DNA of 64,000 bases from CBDCVN01 sp965223045 (GTDB lineage: Bacteria > Deinococcota > Deinococci > Deinococcales > Trueperaceae). Under the pieces are notes generated by a model that searched no databases, was not told the origin of the DNA, and saw nothing but the letters and a program-made list of their open reading frames with translations. Position numbers and translations under genes: made by a program. Shown in pieces: positions 19,113-27,359 of this stretch (positions are counted from its first letter, which is position 1; every line of letters starts with the position of its first letter). The stretch covers positions 1,922,001-1,986,000 of the forward strand of contig CBDCVN010000013.1 in assembly GCA_965223045.1 (NCBI GenBank). The letters are read 5' to 3'.

Positions 19113-20000
19113 CTAGTTTAATTCAATTTGACAAACAGACATTTCACCCGGAACTGTTGTCGACCATTGTCCAGTCCACGTACCATTGTTCTCTTCAGCT
19201 ACAGCAGGGCACTTTGTTTCTGCATCAGCTTGATCCCAGATAGGCCCCACTTCAATTTCTTCTGTAGTACTCTCGCTCAATGTGACTTGACAAACAGACA
19301 TTTCGCCTGGAACTGTTGTCCACCATTGCCCAGTCCACGTGCCATTGTTCTCTTGAGCCACAGCAGGGCACTTTGTTTCTGCATCAGTTTGATCCCAGAT
19401 AGGCCCTGCTTCAATTGCCACTGTAGGGCTCTCGTTTATTATAAGTTGACAAACAGACATTTCGCCTGGAACTGTTGTCCACCATTGTCCAGTCCACGTG
19501 CCATTGTTCTCTTGAGCCACAACAGGGCACTTTGTTTCTGCATCAGCTTGATCCCAGATAGGTCCCGCTTCAATTGCTTCTGTAGTACTCTCGTTCAACG
19601 TGACTTGACAAACAGACATTTCGCCTGGAACTGTTGTCCACCATTGCCCAGTCCATGTGCCATTGTTCTCTTGAGCCACAACAGGGCACTTTGTTTCTGC
19701 ATCAGCTTGATCCCAGATAGGTCCTGCTTCAATTGCTGCTGTAATAAACTTAACTTGACAAACAGACATTTCACCTGGAACTGTTGTCCACCATTGTCCA
19801 GTCCATGTACCATTGTTCTCTTGAGCCACAGCAGGGCACTTTGTTTCTGCATCAGCTTGATCCCAGATAGGTCCCGCTTCAATTGCCTCTGTATAATCTT
19901 TTGCTAAACCAATCTGAATAAAGGAAATTACTAACATGGTAAAAATAAAGGTTTTTACAAATGCTATAAAAGCTAACCTAGTGACTTCAATATCTTTCAT
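19113..20000 (-). CDS. secreted five-repeat MVL-type lectin
   Basis: About 295 residues. ATG at 20000 is chosen because aaagga precedes it by nine bases; a TTG six codons upstream is the alternative. The signal peptide runs to about FIQIGLA. Five near-identical repeats of 47 to 54 residues follow, each with AGPIWDQADAETKCP, NNGTWTGQW and VPGEMSVCQ. This matches the mannan-binding MVL lectin of Microcystis viridis, which has two such repeats and binds oligomannose glycans. Here each repeat has two extra cysteines, which suggests one disulfide per repeat. The role is probably binding of glycans outside the cell. The DNA repeats are very alike, so the number of copies may vary. Confidence 0.8.
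   Translation of the reverse strand: MKDIEVTRLAFIAFVKTFIFTMLVISFIQIGLAKDYTEAIEAGPIWDQADAETKCPAVAQENNGTWTGQWWTTVPGEMSVCQVKFITAAIEAGPIWDQADAETKCPVVAQENNGTWTGQWWTTVPGEMSVCQVTLNESTTEAIEAGPIWDQADAETKCPVVAQENNGTWTGQWWTTVPGEMSVCQLIINESPTVAIEAGPIWDQTDAETKCPAVAQENNGTWTGQWWTTVPGEMSVCQVTLSESTTEEIEVGPIWDQADAETKCPAVAEENNGTWTGQWSTTVPGEMSVCQIELN
19125..19895 (-). repeat. five tandem repeats encoding lectin modules
   Basis: Direct repeats of about 150-160 bp marked by gacaaacagacattt and tgatcccagatagg. Linkers between repeats vary (for example STTE, SPTV) while cores are nearly identical, a sign of recent duplication or gene conversion. Confidence 0.85.
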
Positions 20001-20149
20001 AAAATTTATTCCTTTCAATTCAAGTATAAAATTTTTTTGCTTTTGTTTACAAGCTTGCCAAACGCTAATCAGAATATCAGTGAGGTTTGTGTGGGTTTAT
20101 ATGGTAGGGACAGTACCCAATGATAGAACATGTCTAATTCTGCTACATT

Positions 20150-21031
20150 TTAAATTAATCTTTGTGACAGCTTTTCAACCTTTGCTAGCTGTTTTTGCAG
20201 AAAATCCTTGGCTGACGCAAAATGCACTTTGGGCAAGTCCTTATAAGACCTCATAAGCCCAAATTCATATTTAAATTGATTCCAAATAGTATTTGTACTA
20301 TTTCCAGCAGCAGTAGCAATCTCTTTAACTATAATGCTTAGTTCTTTACTTTCCTTGGTGTTTATAGGAATCACCTTAGTAAATTCAGTATTAGACTTAA
20401 CTTTGCCAAGATTTTCCTGAACCTGCTCTCCAACATATTGAAACTGAAGAGTAAGTTGTTCAACTTGCGTTTTAATCTCTGCTATATCAGTGGTAATACT
20501 TGTCAAGTCCCCTGAAGGATTATTAGTGAGGTTTTCTAGCTGGGCTTCTAATTTAATTACTCGAGTATCCATGTTATGTATAGCAAATTGCATGGGTTGA
20601 ATTTGGGATAGCACACCAATAACCTTGTCCAGTTTAGCTATAACTTCACTATTTGTTAGTGTAGGTAATTGATCTGTGGAATAAAAGCCTGTTTTTCTAA
20701 TAGAGGGTAAGACCACTTCAAACCACCAAATACGAATTTCCTCGGCTATAGGGAGTTTGGAGCTAAAAATTAGACGGTTGATGTCGCCTTCATTGATTAA
20801 TAGTGTTTGGGGGTGTAGTGTTTGGGGGTGTAAAGAAAAGGGGTGCGTTTCAGACCCCTTAAACAAACTCTTTGCTGAACGAACATTTTTACAATGCCTA
20901 GCAATAGCCTTGACTGTATTAGCATATCCTAGCAATACTGCCACATCTTTAGCGACAGCCCAAATCTCACCACCAATAATTACAGTGCGCACTTCTTTAC
21001 CCTCAAACGAAAAAAGCTGTAAGTTACTCAC
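20150..21031 (-). CDS. BRO-N domain protein, phage-type antirepressor
   Basis: A 293-residue protein. Residues 1-115 form a Bro-N domain: FEGKEVRTVIIGGEIWAVAK, DVAVLLGYANTVKAIARHCK and IRIWWFEVVLPSIRKTGFYS. A coiled-coil middle (about 150-215) leads to a C-terminal region with KEIATAAGNSTNTIWNQFKY, which looks like a second small DNA-binding module. BRO proteins are antirepressors of phages and large DNA viruses. A GTG start with aaagga six bases upstream is used. The repeat LHPQTLHPQT comes from a 15-bp tandem duplication. No other phage genes are near, so it is an orphan. Confidence 0.75.
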   Translation of the reverse strand: MSNLQLFSFEGKEVRTVIIGGEIWAVAKDVAVLLGYANTVKAIARHCKNVRSAKSLFKGSETHPFSLHPQTLHPQTLLINEGDINRLIFSSKLPIAEEIRIWWFEVVLPSIRKTGFYSTDQLPTLTNSEVIAKLDKVIGVLSQIQPMQFAIHNMDTRVIKLEAQLENLTNNPSGDLTSITTDIAEIKTQVEQLTLQFQYVGEQVQENLGKVKSNTEFTKVIPINTKESKELSIIVKEIATAAGNSTNTIWNQFKYEFGLMRSYKDLPKVHFASAKDFLQKQLAKVEKLSQRLI

Positions 21032-21280
21032 AAGTAGTCCTTTCTCTTAATTTGATTAAGTTAAAGCTGAAAACGGCTTAGCTTTAGGCATTTACACATG
21101 AGATTCTTTAGATGCGCAATAAGTATTATTCATCAAAAATCCCTCTATAAAAAATGTTCGATTTTAACCCATTTTTAGTATATAACTTAATAACTCCTTA
21201 TAAACTCCAGTTATGATTTTACCCGTAGTCTTTTAGTACATAAAAGAAACTAATTAGACTAATAGATAGTAGGTATATTT

Positions 21281-22267
21281 ATGGATAGAGTCTTAAATGT
21301 AATATGGACATTGATTTTGCTAGTTATACTTAGCGCTGCTTTTGTACAAGGACAAGAAGCAATAATTGCAGAAGGTTGTAACCCCGATGAGGTGCAGGTC
21401 AAGATTGTTAATGCTGATTCAGTAGTTTGTGTAGACCAAGATACAGCTGAATCATGGATTGAGAGTGATTTTGCAGTTGCATTTGATGGGCCATCTGAGC
21501 AAAGGCTCGAGCAACAGGAACTCAAACAACAAGAACCTCAACAACAAGAGGCTGAGCAACAAGAAGTTGAACTATCAAAAACTGAGCAAGAAGCAGAAAG
21601 TGAACAAGAAGCAGAAGCTGAGTCAAGTAGTGATGTAACTTCAAGTATAGTAGCAGAAAATTCCTGTGACCCCGGTCAGGTAAAAGTTAGAATCATTAAA
21701 GATGATGTTGTGCGTTGTGTAGAAAAGGCTACAGCTGACTTATGGGTTGAAGGTAATTTTGCAGTTGCTATTGATGGAAATTCAGAACAGGAATCAATGC
21801 AAGAGGCTAAGCAAGAAAAGCCTGAACAGCAAGAAACTGTGCAAGAAACACAGAATGAATCAATTAGTGAATCAAGTTCAGAAGTGATTGCCGAAGGCCC
21901 CTGTGACCCCGATGAGGTTCAAATTAAGCTCATTAAAGATGACAGTGTGCGTTGTGTAGACAAAAATACTGCTGAATCGTGGATAGAAGGTAATTTTGCA
22001 GTTGCATTTGATGAGCAATCTGAACAAGAAGCTGAGAGGCAAGAGTCTAATCAGCAAGAAACTGAGGGGCAGGAGTCTGAACAAAGAGATTCTAAGCAAG
22101 AAGCAAAAAGTGAATCAGGTAGTGAGGATACTTCAGAAACAGCTGAAGAAATTTCTTGTGATGCAGAGGAAGTAAGAGTCAAAATAATTAATGCTGATTC
22201 AGTGGTTTGTGTAGACGAGGATACAGCCAAATCATGGATTGAAAGTGATTTTGCAATCAAGTTTTGA
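21281..22267 (+). CDS. secreted protein with four C...CV...TA repeats
   Basis: A 328-residue exported protein with signal sequence up to about FVQGQ. Four repeats of about 38 residues follow, each starting with a cysteine and carrying a second one in CV, as in CNPDEVQVKIVNADSVVCVD followed by TAESWIESDFAVAF. They are joined by linkers rich in Gln and Glu (QQEPQQQEAEQQEVEL). The same motif occurs once at the N-terminus of the next two genes. Similar short domains (CVxPxTAExLxxRGW) are common in secreted proteins of ammonia-oxidising archaea. Function is unknown; a disulfide-locked module is likely. The acidic linkers may bind cations or act as spacers. Confidence 0.7.
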   Translation: MDRVLNVIWTLILLVILSAAFVQGQEAIIAEGCNPDEVQVKIVNADSVVCVDQDTAESWIESDFAVAFDGPSEQRLEQQELKQQEPQQQEAEQQEVELSKTEQEAESEQEAEAESSSDVTSSIVAENSCDPGQVKVRIIKDDVVRCVEKATADLWVEGNFAVAIDGNSEQESMQEAKQEKPEQQETVQETQNESISESSSEVIAEGPCDPDEVQIKLIKDDSVRCVDKNTAESWIEGNFAVAFDEQSEQEAERQESNQQETEGQESEQRDSKQEAKSESGSEDTSETAEEISCDAEEVRVKIINADSVVCVDEDTAKSWIESDFAIKF

Positions 22268-22366
22268 CCAAGAGTTTAAGCTGATTTTTAAGAATGGTAA
22301 AAATCACTAAGCAAAGCGATTTTACGAGCATTTCCAGTTTACTTCATTACCAAATCAGGTAAACTA

Positions 22367-23080
22367 TTACTCCTTATTTAGTGGTGGACCAACTACCTCC
22401 ATATTATATTCATCAGACAATTCTTGCATAGTTTCCGGGCTAGGCCAGTCACCAGCTTGTAAGTATTCATCTAATATATAGAAAAATTCTCCTAAGTTAT
22501 ATGCTGGAAGGACAATAAATGATAAACGTCCGGGGGTATCTCCAAGGTTACTGAAGGCGTGTATAGTATTGGGTGGAACAATAACTATATCATCTACACT
22601 AGCTTTTATTAAGGAATCCCCTGCCAAAAACTCAAATTCACCCTCAAGAATACGAAAGATTTCAATTTGATCGTTATGAATATGGCGAGGCGGTCCAGAA
22701 CCAGATTGAGCAATTATTTCAAATAATTCAAACACCCCATCTGTTTCTGTAGAAGTAATTTTCACTATAGAATCAACACCAGCACCTATAGAAATTTGGT
22801 CACCTTGTTCACTAGGGACATAAATAGGTGTCTCAGGAAAATTCTCCACAATATTACTACTTGATACTGTGGGTGAAGTCTCCTCAGCTATAATACCCCA
22901 ACCACGTTTAACAACAGCATCAGCAGTTTCAGGCTTCACACAAGAGGCCTCAGAGGTATTTTCTTTAACTACTAAAACAAATCCTTCTTCACATATTGAA
23001 GAAGTAACATCATGAGCTGTAACTAAAGATAGCAAGTTGATAATTATTACCAAGACTGAAAAAGTAGAAAAAATGTACAT
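22367..23080 (-). CDS. secreted cupin-domain protein with C...CV...TA module
   Basis: About 237 residues from ATG at 23080, which follows aaggag by six bases. After the signal (MYIFSTFSVLVIIINLLSLV) comes one module CEEGFVLVVKENTSEASCVK followed by TADAVVKRGWGII. A cupin barrel lies around 110-205: GPPRHIHNDQIEIFRILEGE holds the His-x-His and Glu metal ligands and VPPNTIHAFSN the second His. Cupins bind metals or small ligands or act as enzymes; no reaction can be assigned. It shares the module with both neighbours, suggesting a common location or partner. Confidence 0.8.
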   Translation of the reverse strand: MYIFSTFSVLVIIINLLSLVTAHDVTSSICEEGFVLVVKENTSEASCVKPETADAVVKRGWGIIAEETSPTVSSSNIVENFPETPIYVPSEQGDQISIGAGVDSIVKITSTETDGVFELFEIIAQSGSGPPRHIHNDQIEIFRILEGEFEFLAGDSLIKASVDDIVIVPPNTIHAFSNLGDTPGRLSFIVLPAYNLGEFFYILDEYLQAGDWPSPETMQELSDEYNMEVVGPPLNKE

Positions 23081-23120
23081 AGCTTTCTCCTTAAGCTTGC
23101 TAGTCAAACATCTAAGGGTT

Positions 23121-23194
23121 TGAAGTCCAACAGTAAGGACAGTTTAGATATACTAAACTGTCCTTAGCATACATTTTTGTTCCATTGGACTTCA
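23121..23194 (-). promoter_or_regulatory. nested inverted repeat in the leader of the cupin gene
   Basis: An inner stem of 14 bp (taaggacagtttag with its exact complement at 23153-23166) sits inside an outer 10-bp pair tgaagtccaa and ttggacttca. The 74-bp structure lies between the YceI stop and the cupin start. There is no T tract on the minus strand, so a structured leader or protein site fits better than a simple terminator. Confidence 0.5.
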
Positions 23195-23224
23195 GCCCCC
23201 AATTACTACCAAAGCAGAAATAAT

Positions 23225-24829
23225 TTATTCACTAGGTAAAGGAGGTGGCGCTAGTTCTTGTTCCACCATCTCAAACTCTATCTCTACTTTAAAATCATCA
23301 TCAACAGTAAACACACCAGCCCAGCTTGGTGGATTAAAACCAAAGTCGGTCATGCGTAAATCTGCTGCCATTACTCCTGTAATGCTATCACTGCCTATGG
23401 TAGCAGTAACATCAAAAGTTGTAGGCTGAGTTACTTCACGAATAGCAAGATCACCTTGCATGGTGAAGTTGATTTCCTCGCCTAGTTCGTAACTCTCTGG
23501 AGCATTTTCAATGGAGGTAGCTGTTAAGGTGGCAAAGGGGTATTTAGAGGATTCGAGCCATTCTTCACGCAAACGCTCATCTCTTTCCTCTTCATCAGAA
23601 GTAAGGGACTCTATTTGTACTACAAAACGATTGGGGCCAAGTGGCTCAGAAAGATCATCAGGATTAAAGACCATTTGCCCATAAACATTTGTTGTGCTAC
23701 CAGACCTCTCGTGGCGACCAACTGTTACACCTAGTTGCTCGAGTGCACCCGGTAGAAACTCTTCTTGGGTAAAATAAGAAGCCTTTGCGCTATCAGGAAC
23801 TACTACAAATTGACGTACATTCAGCCCTTCTCTTGCTCCCTCTGGAGCTGCTGAAAGCAATTCTTGAGGTATGTCTAGCTTTTCAAGTATGTTTTCAGTG
23901 CTGGCAATACTCTCATCCCACGCATCACGCTTACTCATAGTAAACTCTACTTCTATCTGAAAATCATCTTCTACCTCGAAAATGCCTGCCCAAGTTGGAG
24001 GGTTAAATCCAAAGTCAGTCATGCGTGCATCTGCCACCATCACACCTTCAAGGGCTTTATCAGTCACAGTCGCAGTTACATCAAAAGTAATAGGCTGAGT
24101 AACTTGACGAATAGTGATATCGCCTAACATTTGAAAATTAACTTCTTCACCTTTTTGATAGTTTGCTGGTAAGTTCTCTATAGATGTAGCTGTAAATTCT
24201 GCAATGGGATGTTTAGCAGATTCTAAATCTTTTTCACGAATAGTTTCATCACGTCTGGCTAAGTTAGATTGCAAAGATGCAATTACCACCCCAAAGTGAC
24301 TACGGCCAATTGATAGGTCATCTGCATTAAGCTCGATCTGTCCTATCATCTGCTTAGTACTACCTACCGTTTCATGCTCTCCAGTAGTAAATCCTATTGC
24401 TGCAATAGCACCACCAAAGAATTTCTCACGGGTTTTATAAGAAGCCTTTGATTCCCCTGAAATAATAGCAAATGTGGTAAGTTCTCCTACTTCTGCGGTA
24501 TCCTCACTTACTTCTTCAACAACCTCGGGCACTTCTTCAACGACTTCAGGTATTTCTTCAGTGCTTTCTGTACCTACAGCTTCTTTCTCAATTACACTAG
24601 GCGAAACAACCTCTTCAGAGCCTGGCGTAACAATTTCCCAACCAAATGCACTAAATCTTTCAGCTATATCTGGAGTAACACAGGATTTTTCAAGGGTTCT
24701 ACCATCATCACCTAGTTTAACAATTTGCACTAGGCCCTCACTACAAACACGTTGTTGTTCATCTTGGGATACTATGTAAGAACTAACTGCAATTAAAATA
24801 ACTATAAAAAAAGTAAAGAAAAGACGCAT
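23225..24829 (-). CDS. secreted protein with two YceI domains
   Basis: A 534-residue exported protein. The signal sequence (about 1-20) is followed by the module CSEGLVQIVKLGDDGR with SCVTPDIAERFSAFGWEIV, an acidic valine-rich linker (EVVEEVPEVVEEVSED), then two YceI lipocalin-like domains at about 125-310 and 340-525. Each contains the typical pattern ASYKTREKF or ASYFTQEEF, a repeated GSTKQMIGQ or GSTTNVYGQ strand, EFTATSIENLP or TLTATSIENAP, and RMTDFGFNPPTWAG or RMTDFGFNPPSWAG. YceI proteins bind isoprenoid-like lipids in the periplasm. The two domains are clear paralogues, so a single gene carries an internal duplication. Confidence 0.88.
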   Translation of the reverse strand: MRLFFTFFIVILIAVSSYIVSQDEQQRVCSEGLVQIVKLGDDGRTLEKSCVTPDIAERFSAFGWEIVTPGSEEVVSPSVIEKEAVGTESTEEIPEVVEEVPEVVEEVSEDTAEVGELTTFAIISGESKASYKTREKFFGGAIAAIGFTTGEHETVGSTKQMIGQIELNADDLSIGRSHFGVVIASLQSNLARRDETIREKDLESAKHPIAEFTATSIENLPANYQKGEEVNFQMLGDITIRQVTQPITFDVTATVTDKALEGVMVADARMTDFGFNPPTWAGIFEVEDDFQIEVEFTMSKRDAWDESIASTENILEKLDIPQELLSAAPEGAREGLNVRQFVVVPDSAKASYFTQEEFLPGALEQLGVTVGRHERSGSTTNVYGQMVFNPDDLSEPLGPNRFVVQIESLTSDEEERDERLREEWLESSKYPFATLTATSIENAPESYELGEEINFTMQGDLAIREVTQPTTFDVTATIGSDSITGVMAADLRMTDFGFNPPSWAGVFTVDDDFKVEIEFEMVEQELAPPPLPSE

Positions 24830-25026
24830 AATTCTTCCTCGTTTCTACTAAAGTATAATTACGATTTAGCGACCCTGTCAAATTTATAATAAAAGTTTTC
24901 CTATTTATTTTAGCAATACACTATATGTCTAATCATCTTGTTAAAAAAGTAGAGGATAGTACTTAACCAGTGAGAAAATCTGGCCAAATGACTATAATTT
25001 GTTGGGCAGTCCTTAGTGCATATTCT

Positions 25027-25455
25027 CTATAAATCCTCAATCGCACCCTTACCAAAGAAATGGAGGTCATAAGCGTTGTGCTCTTTTAGAATTTTCTTGG
25101 CTTGTTCCCGAGTCTCTAACTCCTTACCCGGCACAGAAATAGTATAGTAGCCAGCTAGCATGGCTTCTTTAAAACGATCGTAAATTTCACCCTCTCCCCC
25201 AAGGTGTTGAAGAGCACGAATGATGCGCCATTTTAGACCGTGATATTCACCGCTGGGATCAATTTGTTTTACGAATTCTTCACCCGTAAATAGATCAATA
25301 GCATCTTCAGCAAAACCTGCTTCGTGTAAGGACTTCACAGCATTGTCAACATCTTCTTTAGTATTAATTATTCCAATTATATAATTCATTGGGTATACAC
25401 GGGGCTCAACTGAGTCGTGCATGGGTGATCTTTGCTCTTTACTAGATTGGTTCAT
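25027..25455 (-). CDS. general-stress-like small protein
   Basis: A 142-residue soluble protein. The core YIIGIINTKEDVDNAVKSLH and EAGFAEDAIDLFTGEE resembles the ferredoxin-like folds of stress proteins such as YflT, and ILKEHNAYDLHFFGKGAIED is a conserved ending in similar proteins. The start is uncertain: internal ATG codons at residues 12 and 23 are possible, since the first ATG has its ribosome-like sequence too close. It precedes no operon partner directly but lies among membrane stress genes. The role is not known. Confidence 0.65.
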   Translation of the reverse strand: MNQSSKEQRSPMHDSVEPRVYPMNYIIGIINTKEDVDNAVKSLHEAGFAEDAIDLFTGEEFVKQIDPSGEYHGLKWRIIRALQHLGGEGEIYDRFKEAMLAGYYTISVPGKELETREQAKKILKEHNAYDLHFFGKGAIEDL

Positions 25456-25520
25456 CCTTTAATTCTTTCTTGTAACTTTGATGTTGCAATGTTGACTGTA
25501 ACGTCACGTAAAACAAGAAA

Positions 25521-26120
25521 TTATGTTGTGATTTTTTGAATGACACTACGTACTCGAAAAGAAGCTACTATTTGAGCAATTCCAGCAAGAAGTGCCCAGA
25601 TACTCACAAGGGTTAAGAAAGTTACAATTGCCCAAGCAGGGTGTGTTAATAAAAGGACACCGCCAATAATATAAAGGATACCAATTAATAAGCTACTAAA
25701 TGACCATTCTCTAGCCAGTCCAGCATCTGAGATACCTGTGACACGCCCAGCAAAGATTTGAAAAAAACCATTAGCAATAATTGCTATGGCAATTACTGAA
25801 GCTAAGAAGGCTGTAGTTATCTTACCTGCGAGCAGTGGTTGATTAAGTACTACTAATCCTGCCAACGCCATGATAATGCCACCAAAAATAACCCAAGCCT
25901 TTGAGTTACCTGTACGTCCTGTGATACCAGCAACAATATCAAGAATGCCATTAATCAACCAAAATATACCTAAAAGTGTGATCAGTACAACTAGAGTTTT
26001 ATCTGGATGGCCCAAAAGCATAAGTCCTAAAATCAGCATAATTATACCCTGAATAAGTATGATCCACCACGCAGCTTTGGTAGCCTGTTTGAGTTCGTCT
26101 ATAAAGCTTTTATCTGACAT
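25521..26120 (-). CDS. HdeD/DUF308 family membrane protein
   Basis: A 199-residue inner-membrane protein with six hydrophobic segments and the internal repeat of the HdeD family: WWIILIQGIIMLILGLMLLG, then TLVVLITLLGIFWLINGILD, and a second half with FFQIFAGRVTG and GVLLLTHPAWAIVTFLTLVS. HdeD contributes to acid resistance at high cell density in E. coli; related proteins are widespread with unknown function. AAGGAG stands six bases before the ATG. It is probably expressed with the preceding stress-like gene. Confidence 0.88.
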   Translation of the reverse strand: MSDKSFIDELKQATKAAWWIILIQGIIMLILGLMLLGHPDKTLVVLITLLGIFWLINGILDIVAGITGRTGNSKAWVIFGGIIMALAGLVVLNQPLLAGKITTAFLASVIAIAIIANGFFQIFAGRVTGISDAGLAREWSFSSLLIGILYIIGGVLLLTHPAWAIVTFLTLVSIWALLAGIAQIVASFRVRSVIQKITT

Positions 26121-26214
26121 ATTTTTCTCCTTATATGTTTTATGCTGCTATAAATTGCAAAGACTCTATATACAGTACTTTTTATTAGGCCATTTGCACC
26201 TATAACTATGATTT

Positions 26215-26808
26215 TCATTCAAATGTTAGCTCAAGTTGTCTCATCATGTCAGCCATGTCATAAATGATCATTTCTTCAGTCAATTTGTCACCTTCAGCCT
26301 TAGCAATCGTCACCATTTTCATAGTGTATTTTTTGCCGTTGGGAGGAATAACGGTATCAGTACCGGGTAAATGCCAAGGTTCAGTGAATGTTCCCCCATT
26401 TTGGTGAACTGCACAAATATAATCACCCTGCCCGATTAACGCAATATAGGGTTGTTCTATCTTATGATCCGGGAAAGCGTTTACGAAGGCCTGTACAGCA
26501 GCTAGGTGAACCTCTTTGTTCTCACTGGGAATTGGTGCGTCGGGTGATGTAATAACAACGTCATCTGAATGTACATGATTGAAACCAACCCAATTTCTGG
26601 CATTCATGGAAACATCAGCTTGTGTCATAAGGGATAAATTATACTTAACACGAGTTTCTTCATCTTTATACGCTTGTAATTCAGCAGTTAATACATCAAT
26701 TTGCTCCTGAAGTGCTGCTTCATTATCTGATTCCGAGAATGATGGAAAAACTACGAGCAAAAACAAACCAAAACCGATAACGGACATCATTAGTGGCAAT
26801 CTTCTCAT
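26215..26808 (-). CDS. exported SnoaL-like (ester cyclase family) protein
   Basis: About 197 residues from ATG at 26808, six bases after aaggag; a GTG five codons upstream is less likely. A signal or anchor segment (LPLMMSVIGFGLFLLVVFPS) is followed by a short coiled coil and a SnoaL/NTF2-like domain of about 130 residues: NWVGFNHVHSDDVVITSPDA, AVQAFVNAFPDHKIEQPYIA and GGTFTEPWHLPGTDTVIPPN. The fold forms a small ligand pocket and includes polyketide cyclases and dehydratases. The substrate is unknown. It is divergent from the HxlR regulator and may be its target. Confidence 0.8.
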   Translation of the reverse strand: MRRLPLMMSVIGFGLFLLVVFPSFSESDNEAALQEQIDVLTAELQAYKDEETRVKYNLSLMTQADVSMNARNWVGFNHVHSDDVVITSPDAPIPSENKEVHLAAVQAFVNAFPDHKIEQPYIALIGQGDYICAVHQNGGTFTEPWHLPGTDTVIPPNGKKYTMKMVTIAKAEGDKLTEEMIIYDMADMMRQLELTFE

Positions 26809-26850
26809 GTCCATCTCCTTCACTTTTAAAACCTTGAGCTAACACAAGAT

Positions 26851-26868
26851 TTATAACTAAAGTTATAA
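26851..26868. promoter_or_regulatory. palindrome, candidate HxlR operator 1
   Basis: TTATAACT-AA-AGTTATAA, two perfect 8-bp arms, lies about 45 bp upstream of the SnoaL-like gene, where its promoter should be. The HxlR gene starts 80 bp away on the other strand, so this is a good candidate for its binding site. Confidence 0.45.
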
Positions 26869-26903
26869 AATTACAGGTATGTAAAGTCAACTAGGCACTA
26901 TGT

Positions 26904-26918
26904 AGTAACTTGGTTACT
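26904..26918. promoter_or_regulatory. palindrome, candidate HxlR operator 2
   Basis: AGTAAC-TTG-GTTACT, six-bp arms around three bases, lies 30 bp before the HxlR start. It differs from the first palindrome but shares the AAC/GTT core, which would fit autoregulation. Confidence 0.4.
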
Positions 26919-26947
26919 TATAGTAGCTAAGCAATGAAAGGATATTT

Positions 26948-27286
26948 ATGGCTAATAGTAAATCATCAAAGTCTTCCCAGCCTTCTTGTCCAATTACTCC
27001 TATCTTTGAACTTTTTAGTAGCAAGTGGAAAATTGAAATTTTATGGCATCTAAAGGATAAACCGAAACGCTTTAATGAACTTAAACGCCACATTCCCGGT
27101 ATTTCTCAAAAAATGCTTACTGAGAAACTTAGACAGCTCGAGCGTGATGGCCTAGTAAACAGACAGCATTATCCCGAAATCCCGCCAAGAGTTGAGTACG
27201 TTTGCACAGATATAGCAAAAGCACTCAGGCCTACTTTTCAATCAATTCATGATTGGGGTGAAACCTATAAAGAAAAGGTTTTATAG
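26948..27286 (+). CDS. HxlR-family transcriptional regulator
   Basis: A 112-residue winged-helix regulator. The signature is complete: CPITPIFELFSSKWKIEILW, FNELKRHIPGISQKMLTEKL and LRQLERDGLVNRQHYPEIPP with the wing VEYVCTDIAKALRP. A lone Cys near residue 16 sits where redox- or aldehyde-sensing HxlR proteins have theirs. A ribosome site (aaagga) precedes the ATG. The neighbouring gene is divergent and two palindromes lie between, suggesting it controls the SnoaL-like gene and itself. Confidence 0.92.
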   Translation: MANSKSSKSSQPSCPITPIFELFSSKWKIEILWHLKDKPKRFNELKRHIPGISQKMLTEKLRQLERDGLVNRQHYPEIPPRVEYVCTDIAKALRPTFQSIHDWGETYKEKVL

Positions 27287-27359
27287 GTAACAGTTAGGGA
27301 CATTGTGTAAATTAGGGCTAAAATATGGTTTTTTACCTTTTAGGCAAGACTCAAGCTTT

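Noticed and set aside
19128..19907. 259-residue plus-strand frame opposite the lectin gene
   Set aside because: It is the antisense reading of the lectin repeats; the minus-strand product has a signal peptide and a known fold.
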